Positions 25,790-34,910 of a DNA stretch of 64,000 bases are shown here, piece after piece. Within the stretch, counting starts at the first letter, position 1. Every line of letters begins with the position of its first letter. A model generated the notes under the pieces. The model did not search any database. It saw only the letters and a list, made by a program, of their open reading frames with translations, and was not told the origin of the DNA. The position numbers were made by a program, and so were the translations under genes. Source of the stretch: VGKP01 sp964647695 (GTDB lineage: Archaea > Nanobdellota > Nanobdellia > Pacearchaeales > GW2011-AR1); assembly GCA_964647695.1 (NCBI GenBank), contig CAZYIS010000001.1, forward strand, positions 1 to 64,000, in the 5' to 3' direction.

Positions 25790-25945
25790 TTATCTAAATC
25801 CTTTAATGAACCCTAGGCCTAAATTTAATTTACCCCAAAGTAAATAAAATAAAAAGCAAATAGAAGCGAATACTGCAATACCTATAAGCCATTCCACTAC
25901 TCTTTCAGAAGGCAGACTAACTGCCTTTTTATCCATCTTTTTCAT
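25790..25945 (-). CDS. Mini pilin-like protein, 51 residues
   Basis: MKKMDKKAVSLPSERVVEWL, then a hydrophobic helix and a short basic tail. Translated directly from the sequence. Its Asp-Lys-Lys-Ala leader is close to the other members. It is the first gene of the nine-gene reverse transcript 25945-21261; a TATA-like TTTTATTAA lies about 25 bases upstream. Confidence 0.7.
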   Translation of the reverse strand: MKKMDKKAVSLPSERVVEWLIGIAVFASICFLFYLLWGKLNLGLGFIKGFR

Positions 25946-26052
25946 ACCAAATTGATTGTTTTTGAATTAATAAAACTATCTCAAATCGATCCCAAACAGA
26001 GAATTTATAACTTATATTTTCTTCTAATTATTAGAAAAATAACTGAAAAAAG
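25946..26052. promoter_or_regulatory. Divergent promoter region: pilin operon versus TadC-like gene
   Basis: About 107 bases, AT-rich. TATA-like elements point both ways: TTTTATTAA for the reverse transcript, and AATTTATAAC/TTATATTTT for the forward gene at 26053. It contains the mini-inverted repeat CTAATTATTAG near 26025-26035. Confidence 0.45.
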
Positions 26053-28212
26053 ATGGTAACAACTAAAGAAATTCTTGATAAGTATAGTAAGAAAATTGAA
26101 CAATCTCTAGGAGATAGTACTGAAAAAGTAAATTCTTCCGAAGAATATCTTAAATTCAAACAGGATATGACCGTAATACCTACGAATTATGAAAAGTGGG
26201 CTAAATCCCTTGGAAGCGTTCTAAAAGTAAAAGTCTCGGAGAAAGATAGAATAAAAATTCAAAAAGAATTGACCATGGCCCATGTCGATGTTACTCCTAG
26301 TCAAGCCCTTACACTTTCAGTCTTTGCCATGCTAGTAGTATTTTTCATTACCATGATCGGAGCCATGTCATTTTATCTTATAACTGGAACTCTTCAAATA
26401 TTGTTCATATTTCTAGGCACCCTAGCCAGCATGTTTGTTTTCTACTATGCCTATTCCATGCCCAATAGATTAGCCAGCGCCTGGAAACTAAAAGCATCAT
26501 CCCAAATGGTCCCAGCAGTTCTTTATACTGTAGTTTATATGAAACATACTTCCAATCTAGAAAGAGCCATTGAATTTGCAGCCCAACATCTTAATGGTGC
26601 TCTAGGCCTAGACTTCAAAAAAATATTCTATGATGTAGAAGTAGGAAAATTTTCCACCATAAAACAATCCCTGGACAGTTACCTAGAAAGTTGGAGAGAT
26701 TACTCCCCTGAATTCGTTGAATCCATGCATCTTATTGAATCATCGTTATTCGAACCATCCGAAGAAAGAAGAATTGAAATTCTAGAAAAATCACTCCAGG
26801 TAATTCTTGATGGAGTTTATGAAAAAATGTTAAAGTATTCTAGAGAAATTCGTTCACCTTTGACAAATATTTACATGCTTGGAATTATCCTTCCAACCCT
26901 AGGTTTAGCATTACTACCATTAGCATCCACTCTTCTTCAAGGAGTAATTCAATGGCAACACGTATTTCTTATTTTCAATGTTCTAATTCCATTCTTTGTA
27001 TTCTACATGGCTTCCGAAGCTCTGTTAAAAAGACCAGGAGGTTACGGAGAAACTTCAGTTCTAGAACTTAGTCCAGATTATTACAAATACAAATCCAATA
27101 AACCCTGGATTACTGCAGCACTCTATGCAGCACCCATATTAATTCTTGGACTACTTCCATTTATATTTCAAATCGATCCTCTAACTTCTCTTCTAGGATT
27201 AAAGAACGATTATACATTTTCCCAAATAGGACTTAACATTGGTTCCGTAGCCAATTCTCCATTATTTGATTTCAAAACCATAAATGGAGTTCGTACAGGC
27301 CCATTTGGACTGATGGGAGTTCTACTTAGTCTACTAATACCTCTAGGAATTGCAATCTTCTTTTCCACAGCCTATGCACTAAAAACAAAAGAATTAATTA
27401 AAGCCAGAGATAGCACAACCCAATTAGAAGAAGAGTTCACCAACTCCATGTTCCAACTAGGTAATAGACTCGGCGACGGCATGCCTGCCGAACTAGCCTT
27501 TGGAAAAGTAGCCGAATCCACTAAAGGTCAAACCACTCAGAACTTTTTCTCATTGGTAAATATGAATATACAACAAGCAGGCATGTCTCTGGAAAATGCT
27601 ATTTTCGATAAAAAAAGAGGAGCCATAATCTACTATCCCTCCGATCTAATTTCCACTTCCATGAGAATATTAGTAGAATCTGTTAAAAAAGGATTATCTG
27701 CTGCTGCCCGTTCACTTATGTCCATTTCCGAATACGTTAAAAATATTCAAAAAATAAATCTTAGACTCCGAGATCTATTAGCTGAAATAGTTTCGGATAT
27801 GAAATCCAACATGGTTTTCCTAGCTCCATTGCTAGCAGGAATAGTCGTAGGACTTTCATCCATGATTGTTCTTATATTGAACAAACTTATGAACTTCAAA
27901 GAAGTAGTTTCTTCCGGAGAAACCACCACAGGCATAAGCTCAGGAATATTTGGTTCCATAACTAAAATGTTTGATATAACTTCCATGATTCCACCCTACT
28001 ATATCCAAGTAAGCATTGGAATTTACATCGTAGAAATAATTTTCATTCTCACCTCTGCTCTAGTTACCATTAACTCTGGAAAAGATGTTCTAAGAGAGAA
28101 GAATGAACTAGCTAAGAATTTGAAGAAAGGAATTACTCTTTATCTTATAACTGCATTCGTAGCCATTGTGGCATTAACACTATTGGCCGGAATGGCCCTT
28201 AGTTCATTATAG
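26053..28212 (+). CDS. Type IV pilus/archaellum-type membrane platform protein (TadC/ArlJ family), double
   Basis: 719 residues. Multi-pass membrane protein with two T2SF-like domains: one in the first half, and one in the second with ELAFGKVAESTKGQTTQNFF and the following MSISEYVKNIQK. It has about nine to ten membrane helices. In archaeal pili this protein anchors the ATPase and extrudes pilins. The matching ATPase is convergent, downstream. Confidence 0.88.
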   Translation: MVTTKEILDKYSKKIEQSLGDSTEKVNSSEEYLKFKQDMTVIPTNYEKWAKSLGSVLKVKVSEKDRIKIQKELTMAHVDVTPSQALTLSVFAMLVVFFITMIGAMSFYLITGTLQILFIFLGTLASMFVFYYAYSMPNRLASAWKLKASSQMVPAVLYTVVYMKHTSNLERAIEFAAQHLNGALGLDFKKIFYDVEVGKFSTIKQSLDSYLESWRDYSPEFVESMHLIESSLFEPSEERRIEILEKSLQVILDGVYEKMLKYSREIRSPLTNIYMLGIILPTLGLALLPLASTLLQGVIQWQHVFLIFNVLIPFFVFYMASEALLKRPGGYGETSVLELSPDYYKYKSNKPWITAALYAAPILILGLLPFIFQIDPLTSLLGLKNDYTFSQIGLNIGSVANSPLFDFKTINGVRTGPFGLMGVLLSLLIPLGIAIFFSTAYALKTKELIKARDSTTQLEEEFTNSMFQLGNRLGDGMPAELAFGKVAESTKGQTTQNFFSLVNMNIQQAGMSLENAIFDKKRGAIIYYPSDLISTSMRILVESVKKGLSAAARSLMSISEYVKNIQKINLRLRDLLAEIVSDMKSNMVFLAPLLAGIVVGLSSMIVLILNKLMNFKEVVSSGETTTGISSGIFGSITKMFDITSMIPPYYIQVSIGIYIVEIIFILTSALVTINSGKDVLREKNELAKNLKKGITLYLITAFVAIVALTLLAGMALSSL

Positions 28213-28244
28213 TTATTAAAATATAAATTTATTTTTAAGAAAAA

Positions 28245-30500
28245 CTAAAATCTCTCAGAGTTCTGATAAACCCATTTCTGCCATCTTGGAAATACCTGAT
28301 CACTTATAGGCAATCCAAATTCCTGTCTAACTTCATCGCTTATTCTATGGAATGCATTATTAGCAATAACATTGAATGCAGCTTCCAACAACTGTGGTTT
28401 ATTTAACTTTTCAGCAATATCCACTATCTCCTGTTTACATCTTCCCCTTAGAATGATATTATCATATACTGCATCCCAATTTCCAGCCCAACCCTTAACA
28501 TTTCCTGCAATAGATTTAATTATTTCCGAATCTCCATTCATTAATTCCTGAGTAGGTTCAAGCTCATCTTTCTCTACATTATATTTTATTAAATCTACGA
28601 ATCCTCTTTCAGCCAAAGGATCTTTAGTCCAATGTTTTCTAACCTCTGTAATAGACATAACTCTTTTTATAGAGTGCATTCCATCCGGAGTTTTAACCGG
28701 ATTTGCCACTATAACCAGATCCGTTGCCTTGAAACTTGTCTCCGGAACTTCAAGATCATTTACTACTCTGTCAAATACTCCATAGGGTGAATCTCCGTGA
28801 ATAGTTCCAGCCACTACATTTGCCAAGGCTCCAACTCTCATTGCTTCATATAATGCTTTTGCTTCATTGGATCTAACTTCCCCTATGATAAGTGCCGAAT
28901 CTCCAAGTCTAAGAGAAGTTCTAATTCCTTCCGATGCTTCCACTTCACTAGTTCCTTCCAACAATGCACTTCTAACTTTCATTCTTAATATATCATAACC
29001 ATTTTTTCTCAACGAATCCACTGGAAGTTCCAGCGTATCTTCCACTACCAATATTCTTACATTAGGGATAACTTCCAACATCAAAGCACCCAACAAAGAA
29101 GTCTTACCACTACTTCTAGTTCCAGCTACTAGTAAAGTTCTATTTCCATCGATCAAGAAACTCAATAATCCTGCAGTAAACGAATTAATCATTTTATTTT
29201 TTACAAATAATGGCAAAGTCCAAGGATCATCTCTGTGTCTTCTAAATGAATAGGCCAAACCATTTGGAGATAATGGCTCTTTTACTGCGGCAACTCTCGC
29301 TCTAATATTTCCAAAAACCAAATCCGTATCCAAAATAGGATTTGCTTCATCCAAAGGTCTTCCCGATTGAAGTCTAAGTTTACCTGCCCAGGAATCTGCA
29401 TCTTCAAAACTAGGAATTATATTAGTTACGCATTCATCATGATTTTGATGTTTTATAAAAACTGGATTTAAAGCAATGGGTGCATTCAAAGAGATATCCT
29501 GAATATTTTTATCCATCAACAATACTTCAATTAAACCGAAACCTATAGTATATCTAACCAATATTCTAGAAAGTTTATTCAAATCCTTATAACTTAAAGA
29601 AATCTTTTTATTATTACTCAATTCACTAAGCAAATCCTTAGCCACGTTGAAGAATACGTGTCTTGTTTTTTCCGGATCGGTAAATTCTTCAGATTTAGGT
29701 CTATGTTCCACCAAAACATTTCTTGCCAGATTAAGAAGCATATGGTGTTCTTCACTTAACGTATACTCTGGAGGCATTAGATGATAAAAGTATTTTGCAT
29801 CGTCTTTTCTTTTTAATATGGTTACCGTGGCCGTCTCAAATTCTGAAACTATATCGTATTGGTTTATGAATTCAGCATCCTCCGGAAGCTGAGCCACCAA
29901 TCTAGTAAAAGTAAAATTAGGCAATACATCTGCTCTAAAGATTAATTTATACAACTCCCTATTACCCATGGAATAATCTGCCAATCTAGAGCTGTTATTT
30001 TTAATTATATTGGTTGTTTCCAAAACCGAGAGGAATTTTTCCAATATCAACAACCTTCCAGAAGAAAGATGATTAGTATTTTGAGATTTTATTGAATCTA
30101 TTGCTCTTTTTAATTTAATATAACATCCCAATGGATCCTGTCTAAGTAGAGTAGTAAGAATATTCATTTCTTCGAACAATTGTGAAGAATTTCCATAGCT
30201 AGCCAATTTAATAGGGGATAAAATATTTTCCTGCTTCACCAGATAATTATAGGCTCTAGCTATTTCACCCAATAGACTTATTTGCTCAAAAGGATAATTA
30301 TAATTTCTCTGCTGAACAAAAACCACTCTAGCCACTTCCGGGTTCTCAGCCAAAGCATCAATAATTCTAGCCATTACACTTGGATCATCCGATATGCTTG
30401 GAATATAGGGAGCACCCAGAAAATTCATATAAAGTATTTCTTCACCCTGTTTTCTTTCAACTTCAATAGCATACAACGGAGACTTTTCTTTAAATATCAT
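28245..30500 (-). CDS. Type II/IV secretion-type ATPase (ArlI/TadA family)
   Basis: 751 residues from ATG 30500, preceded by an AAGGTG ribosome binding site; a GTG two codons upstream is less likely. Hexameric motor for pilus assembly. Walker A AGTRSSGKTSLL near residue 460, Asp box LVVEDTLELP, Walker B/arginine region LIIGEVRSNEAKALYEAM, His box GTIHGDSP. A large N-terminal domain of about 300 residues before the motor domain is longer than in most FlaI proteins. Convergent with the platform protein at 26053; the stop codons are about 30 bases apart. Confidence 0.93.
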   Translation of the reverse strand: MIFKEKSPLYAIEVERKQGEEILYMNFLGAPYIPSISDDPSVMARIIDALAENPEVARVVFVQQRNYNYPFEQISLLGEIARAYNYLVKQENILSPIKLASYGNSSQLFEEMNILTTLLRQDPLGCYIKLKRAIDSIKSQNTNHLSSGRLLILEKFLSVLETTNIIKNNSSRLADYSMGNRELYKLIFRADVLPNFTFTRLVAQLPEDAEFINQYDIVSEFETATVTILKRKDDAKYFYHLMPPEYTLSEEHHMLLNLARNVLVEHRPKSEEFTDPEKTRHVFFNVAKDLLSELSNNKKISLSYKDLNKLSRILVRYTIGFGLIEVLLMDKNIQDISLNAPIALNPVFIKHQNHDECVTNIIPSFEDADSWAGKLRLQSGRPLDEANPILDTDLVFGNIRARVAAVKEPLSPNGLAYSFRRHRDDPWTLPLFVKNKMINSFTAGLLSFLIDGNRTLLVAGTRSSGKTSLLGALMLEVIPNVRILVVEDTLELPVDSLRKNGYDILRMKVRSALLEGTSEVEASEGIRTSLRLGDSALIIGEVRSNEAKALYEAMRVGALANVVAGTIHGDSPYGVFDRVVNDLEVPETSFKATDLVIVANPVKTPDGMHSIKRVMSITEVRKHWTKDPLAERGFVDLIKYNVEKDELEPTQELMNGDSEIIKSIAGNVKGWAGNWDAVYDNIILRGRCKQEIVDIAEKLNKPQLLEAAFNVIANNAFHRISDEVRQEFGLPISDQVFPRWQKWVYQNSERF

Positions 30501-30565
30501 ATTCACCTTACCCTATAACTCTTAATCTAAGATTAAATACGTTTCTGTCAATAATAATATACATA

Positions 30566-30613
30566 TTAAGCAAACTATTTTTTAAAATATTTAGGACTTA
30601 AGCAAACTATTTT
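30566..30613 (+). repeat. 16-bp direct repeat upstream of the coiled-coil genes
   Basis: TTAAGCAAACTATTTT occurs at 30566-30581 and again at 30598-30613, 32 bases apart (about three helical turns). The second copy overlaps the TATA-like TATTTTAAA just before ATG 30632, the arrangement of tandem operator sites. Confidence 0.6.
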
Positions 30614-30631
30614 AAACCCATCTTGCCTAGT

Positions 30632-30937
30632 ATGGAAATGGTAGAACAATATCAAGAGCCCTATCAAACTACTGATTTATCAAGTAAGGTGAGAGATCTA
30701 GAAGAAAAGATAAGATTATTAAAAGACCGAACTCTACTAATTGGACAAAGCCTTGTAGAAGAAAGAGAGAAAAATTTCAAAGAAATACAAGAGATGAAAA
30801 AAAGCTGGATCAAGATAACCGAAGACAATAGAAGATTAAAAGAGCTTATGGAAAGAATTACGGAACAGTTAAATAATACCATAAGAAAAGATGAACTATT
30901 AATACTCCAAAAACAATTGGATTTAATAAGAAAGTAA
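30632..30937 (+). CDS. Coiled-coil protein, pilus cluster accessory
   Basis: 101 residues from ATG 30632 (a TTG at 30623 is less likely given the TATA spacing). Almost entirely a heptad coiled coil with hydrophobic Leu and Ile at a/d positions, Lys/Glu-rich. It sits divergent from the ATPase gene and is followed after 14 bases by a second coiled-coil gene. Possibly an archaellum-like accessory protein of the FlaC/D/E type, but there is no direct sequence support. Confidence 0.65.
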   Translation: MEMVEQYQEPYQTTDLSSKVRDLEEKIRLLKDRTLLIGQSLVEEREKNFKEIQEMKKSWIKITEDNRRLKELMERITEQLNNTIRKDELLILQKQLDLIRK

Positions 30938-30951
30938 ACTAATAAAAAAAG

Positions 30952-31611
30952 ATGGGAATACTAGAAGATATAAATAGAATGCAACAAGAAGGCAAATCTG
31001 ATCAAGAGATGTCTTCAAGTCTGCAAGAATCAGGTTATGGGGGGAAAGAAATATCCGAAGCATTATCACAAATGAAAATAAAACAAGCCGTTAATGAAGG
31101 TTCCAGCGATATGATGCGACAAAATCCTGAACTAGAACAATCCATGATGAATCAACCTCCAGCCCAGCCACAAGATCAACAACAATCTAATGCCCAGCAG
31201 CAACAGTATGCTACCCAAGATTATGGTCAATATCAGCAGCAATATGCTCCTCAAGATATGCAACAACAACCACAACAACAAAACTATGATTCCTATTCCC
31301 AATATGGCTCCAGCTCAGATACCATATCCGAAATTGCTGAACAAGTCGTTGCAGAACGTCTTTCCGGAATAAAGAAACAATTTGAATCTATTCTAGACAT
31401 GAGAACCACATTGAATACCAAGGTCGAAACTCTCAATGAAAGATTGACAAAAATAGAAAAAATAATAGATCGTCTTCAACTATCCATACTACAAAAAGTT
31501 GGCGATTATATGACCAATGTAGAAGACATAAAGAAAGAAATGGCCGAAACCCAAAAATCATTCAAATATCTTCTAGACAATAAGAAGACCGATTACAAAC
31601 AGATAGAATAA
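30952..31611 (+). CDS. Gln-rich linker and coiled-coil protein, pilus cluster accessory
   Basis: 219 residues: an N-terminal helical head (GILEDINRMQQEGKSDQEMS; UBA-like three-helix pattern), a Gln/Pro/Tyr-rich disordered linker (about 60-125), then a long coiled coil to the end with leucine heptads. Same strand and close to the previous gene, so likely cotranscribed. Soluble, and a candidate scaffold for the ATPase/platform. That role is inferred from location only. Confidence 0.7.
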   Translation: MGILEDINRMQQEGKSDQEMSSSLQESGYGGKEISEALSQMKIKQAVNEGSSDMMRQNPELEQSMMNQPPAQPQDQQQSNAQQQQYATQDYGQYQQQYAPQDMQQQPQQQNYDSYSQYGSSSDTISEIAEQVVAERLSGIKKQFESILDMRTTLNTKVETLNERLTKIEKIIDRLQLSILQKVGDYMTNVEDIKKEMAETQKSFKYLLDNKKTDYKQIE

Positions 31612-31642
31612 TTATTTTTTAATTCTCCTTTTTCAAAAAATT

Positions 31643-32095
31643 TCATTTCCATTCCTTTTTTAAATCATAATGATACATTTCAAAACCTAATTTTTTATAA
31701 AGTTTTAATGCAGTTTCATTTTTAACATTAACACTTAAATGTAATTTTTTAATTCCCTTATTATTTATAATTTTAATAAATTCTTTAATCAAGCTCGTAG
31801 CGATTCCTTTTTTTCTAAAGTCATTTAAAACGAAAATATCCTCCACCCAGCCACCTCTATTATAAATGTTCTTGAAAACCATTCCATGTAAATATGCAAT
31901 TAACTTATTTTCAGATTCTACAAATAATATCAATTCCTTTTTAGAAGAAATTATTTCATTAAACTTCTTTTTTAAAACGAAAGAACTTGGAGATTTAATT
32001 TTTTTATTTAAGACTTTAGAAATATCTTTTTCTTCTTCTCTTTTTAGAATAATATAGCTAAAAAAATCCTCTTTTTTCGCTTTTCTTATAATCAT
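31643..32095 (-). CDS. GNAT family N-acetyltransferase
   Basis: 150 residues. Acetyl-CoA binding motif A WVEDIFVLNDFRKKGIATSLI and motif B LSVNVKNETALKLYKKLGFEMY are intact. The substrate, an amine on a protein or small molecule, is not evident. Convergent with the coiled-coil gene at 30952. Confidence 0.9.
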   Translation of the reverse strand: MIIRKAKKEDFFSYIILKREEEKDISKVLNKKIKSPSSFVLKKKFNEIISSKKELILFVESENKLIAYLHGMVFKNIYNRGGWVEDIFVLNDFRKKGIATSLIKEFIKIINNKGIKKLHLSVNVKNETALKLYKKLGFEMYHYDLKKEWK

Positions 32096-32140
32096 AAATA
32101 AAAGAATAAACTGACATTTATTAATCTTTTTAAATAAAAG

Positions 32141-32650
32141 TTATTTAGCTTTCATTAATATAAAACTAACAATTGCACTAACTACGATTAATAATACTGC
32201 ACCCATTACTCTTCCAGAATAAAACCAATCAGTAAATTGTCCTGCACTTCCAGTTCCAGAATCCGAACTCCAAGGAAGATACGGTGATAGCGTATCATTG
32301 AACACAACTACTGCACTAATTATAAACATGATAATAACTAAAATCACGAAAGCAACACCTATTCCTTTATGTAAAAATTCCAAATTCTTACCTACGAAGC
32401 CCATCATTACGAATATTAAAAACAAAGCAATTATAAAAATAACAAACCAAGGCAAAATATTTTCAACATACTTAGTAGGTCCAGTAGCTGCAATAAATAA
32501 AGTTGAGGCTAAAAAAGCAGTAAATATCTGAATCCATACTTTTTCTATTATTTTAGATTTTTGCAGAACTGCGAAAACAATTACAAAAACCAGAAGAAAA
32601 CTTATAATAGGTAAAAAATAGGTTATTCCAGTTAGATCTACTTGTGACAT
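32141..32650 (-). CDS. Four-helix membrane protein (paralog 1 of 3)
   Basis: 169 residues with four hydrophobic helices. It shares the opening pattern with the two following genes: a first helix that ends FAVLQKSKI, then a Lys-containing loop and further helices. No catalytic motif is seen. Ten bases separate it from the next upstream paralog. Probably a small complex of paralogs associated with the pilus region; function unknown. Confidence 0.75.
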   Translation of the reverse strand: MSQVDLTGITYFLPIISFLLVFVIVFAVLQKSKIIEKVWIQIFTAFLASTLFIAATGPTKYVENILPWFVIFIIALFLIFVMMGFVGKNLEFLHKGIGVAFVILVIIMFIISAVVVFNDTLSPYLPWSSDSGTGSAGQFTDWFYSGRVMGAVLLIVVSAIVSFILMKAK

Positions 32651-32659
32651 GTTATGTTT

Positions 32660-33166
32660 TTATGGTGCTTTTGGTTTTGAAGAACCACCAGAAGCAACCG
32701 CAATTATCACACCAATCAAAAGCACAGCACCCACAATCCAACCAACATAATTTTCATAGCCTCCACCAGAATACCATCCAAAGGTGTCAAATGACTTAGT
32801 TATTACAACTATAGCTGTTATGAATGCAATGGCTCCAAGACCCCACATCCAATATTTCTGATCATCATCTCTAATGAAGACTCCAACCAAAATCAAAATT
32901 ACCAATAGAACTGCAAGACCCACACCTAATCTAGGAAATATTTCGGATAAAAATTGCCCAACTGAAAAATTCATTCTTGAAGTATATCCCACAGATAATA
33001 AACCTACCACTAGAGCAATGATAACATTCAACTTTCTCTCTTTGGTAAATCCAATCTTAGCAGCTTCTAATATTCCAAAAACAACTGCGAATATTAATAA
33101 AAATGGTAAGATATATTCAAAGATTCCCGCACTCTGCCATTGTAATAAGATTGTTCCTATATCCAT
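32660..33166 (-). CDS. Four-helix membrane protein (paralog 2 of 3)
   Basis: 168 residues with four membrane helices. FLLIFAVVFGILEAAKI in helix 1 matches the other two. A charged loop (RDDDQKYW) precedes helix 3, and a short Ser/Gly/Lys C-terminal tail follows helix 4. Paralog of the genes at 32141 and 33209. Confidence 0.75.
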   Translation of the reverse strand: MDIGTILLQWQSAGIFEYILPFLLIFAVVFGILEAAKIGFTKERKLNVIIALVVGLLSVGYTSRMNFSVGQFLSEIFPRLGVGLAVLLVILILVGVFIRDDDQKYWMWGLGAIAFITAIVVITKSFDTFGWYSGGGYENYVGWIVGAVLLIGVIIAVASGGSSKPKAP

Positions 33167-33208
33167 GTTTTTATTATTGAAATCTTGTTTAAATATGTTT
33201 CGTTAAAT

Positions 33209-33688
33209 TTATTTATCCTTACCGAAATAAGAAAATACGATTGCTAAAACAATGATGACTATTAATATTAAATTTCCAGCCCAGCTACCATCACTACTGA
33301 AGAAACTTAGGATGTAATCCCAACCCTTAGTAAATACCAATACGGCAACAATAACAGCCACTAGAATAACTATGGCAAAAACCCATTTCAACCAAGGCAT
33401 TTCTTTCAAAGTACCATCAGCAAACACAGCACCCATTAAAATCATAAACACTAATATAATTACCAAACCTATGGCCATGAATGGAATTATATGTTGAATA
33501 AAATCAAGTACCGATCCAACAGAAATAACTATCAATGCAATGGCAAGAGCAATCAATGCATCAATTTGTTTCTTTCCATCACCTAAAATTTTAGATTTTT
33601 GCAGAACTGCAAAAACCAAAGTAAATATTAATACAAATGCTAAAATCAACTGCCCCAATGCGCTCGAAAAAATAGATGTGTACACCAT
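33209..33688 (-). CDS. Four-helix membrane protein (paralog 3 of 3)
   Basis: 159 residues with four membrane helices. FVLIFTLVFAVLQKSKI is almost identical to the corresponding part of the 32141 gene, which supports recent tandem duplication. First gene of the three, with a TATA-like TATTTAAAC just upstream. Confidence 0.75.
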   Translation of the reverse strand: MVYTSIFSSALGQLILAFVLIFTLVFAVLQKSKILGDGKKQIDALIALAIALIVISVGSVLDFIQHIIPFMAIGLVIILVFMILMGAVFADGTLKEMPWLKWVFAIVILVAVIVAVLVFTKGWDYILSFFSSDGSWAGNLILIVIIVLAIVFSYFGKDK

Positions 33689-33768
33689 AACGAATTCTAA
33701 TAATGTAGATATTTAAACTTTCTCATACTAAATAATAAACTATTAAAAACTATAGATAAAATAAGAAA

Positions 33769-34080
33769 TTAAATCAATTCTTCATCAGCTTCAGAATTTC
33801 CTTCGGAAGCCATGTCCAATGAATCACTATCAGATTCTCTTGAAGGTAATGAAGCTCTTGTGATAACAAAAACATCTCCAATTGCTTTAACAAATTGATG
33901 AGGGATAATAACTCCTCTTGCTCCACCTAGAGAATTCATATAACTAGAACTTACTCTTATCTTCCAGCCATCAATCTTATTATCAGCTAGATTAACTTCT
34001 TCAACTTGACCAAATAAGTCACCATCAGAAGTGAAAACCTTCTTTCCGATAACTTCGCTCAAACTCTTTATTTTTAACAT
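33769..34080 (-). CDS. PRC-barrel domain protein with acidic tail
   Basis: 103 residues. PRC-barrel motif at the N-terminus: IGKKVFTSDGDLFGQVEEV, then a beta-rich stretch ending FVKAIGDVFVI. The last 20 residues are very acidic (Ser/Asp/Glu). PRC barrels serve in RNA processing (RimM) or in CdvA-type cell division proteins; this small form is common in archaea with no fixed role. A second copy is at 55027. Confidence 0.85.
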   Translation of the reverse strand: MLKIKSLSEVIGKKVFTSDGDLFGQVEEVNLADNKIDGWKIRVSSSYMNSLGGARGVIIPHQFVKAIGDVFVITRASLPSRESDSDSLDMASEGNSEADEELI

Positions 34081-34221
34081 GATAAAATCTGTAAGATACA
34101 GTATTTATACTTTACGTTTTTCTAAAATATATTTTAAAAAGCCTTGTTTAACAAGAAATAGAATATAAAACAAAAAAATAACTGCCATAATATTTATATA
34201 AACATGTATTATACTAAAATT

Positions 34222-34863
34222 ATGAAATACTCTGAATTCAACAATGTTTTGATTGCAATTATAATTTTAACTGCAGTTGGAAGTTTTGGATTTGCTCTAA
34301 ATTCAGATTGGAATCTAGTGGCAAAAACATTTGTATTTTCAGCCATCATAATTTTAGTGGCCGTATTTTCTAGAAAATTAATCGCCTATATGTTAGATTC
34401 TGGAGTAGAACATGAAGTATGGAGTGTTTATAGATACTTTTGGAAACCTGGATGGCATTTTAATAAACCCGTTCCTGCAGGAATAATATTACCTCTTTTC
34501 TTCTCCCTATTTTCTCTAGGAACTTTAAAAGTAGCAACAATTTTAACCTATGAAACTAGAGCATTAAAATATCGTGCAGCTCGAAGATTTGGATCCTATA
34601 GTTTCACTGAAATGACCGACTGGCACAATGGAATAATTGGTGCTGCAGGAATTCTAGGAGTATTAATATTGGCTTTAATTTCCTATTTTATACCATTTAC
34701 TAATCTAGAATATCTCACCAAACTAGCCATCTTCTATGCCTTTTGGAATATGGTCCCCGTATCCAACTCCGATGGAACCCAAATCTTCTTCGGATCTAGA
34801 ATTCTTTGGACTGTTTTAGCAGTAATCACAGGCATATTCACAGTCTATGCATTATTATTATAG
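34222..34863 (+). CDS. Degenerate M50-like membrane protein
   Basis: 213 residues with about six membrane helices, starting at ATG 34222. A TATA-like TTTATATAAAC at about 34193-34202 lies too close to an ATG at 34204 but at leaderless distance (about 20) from 34222. The C-terminal AFWNMVPVSNSDGTQIFFGS matches the Asn-Asp-Gly metal/active site of site-2 proteases. The HExxH zinc motif is absent: the corresponding helix reads FSRKLIAYML. So it is probably an inactive rhomboid- or M50-like protein. Confidence 0.7.
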   Translation: MKYSEFNNVLIAIIILTAVGSFGFALNSDWNLVAKTFVFSAIIILVAVFSRKLIAYMLDSGVEHEVWSVYRYFWKPGWHFNKPVPAGIILPLFFSLFSLGTLKVATILTYETRALKYRAARRFGSYSFTEMTDWHNGIIGAAGILGVLILALISYFIPFTNLEYLTKLAIFYAFWNMVPVSNSDGTQIFFGSRILWTVLAVITGIFTVYALLL

Positions 34864-34910
34864 TTTTTCTAAAAACATATATTAAAATAAGATAGTTTAG
34901 TCACAAAATA

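Noticed and set aside
34204..34222. Start of the M50-like gene at 34204.
   Set aside because: The ATG is only a few bases after the TATA box; the start at 34222 has the leaderless distance used elsewhere.
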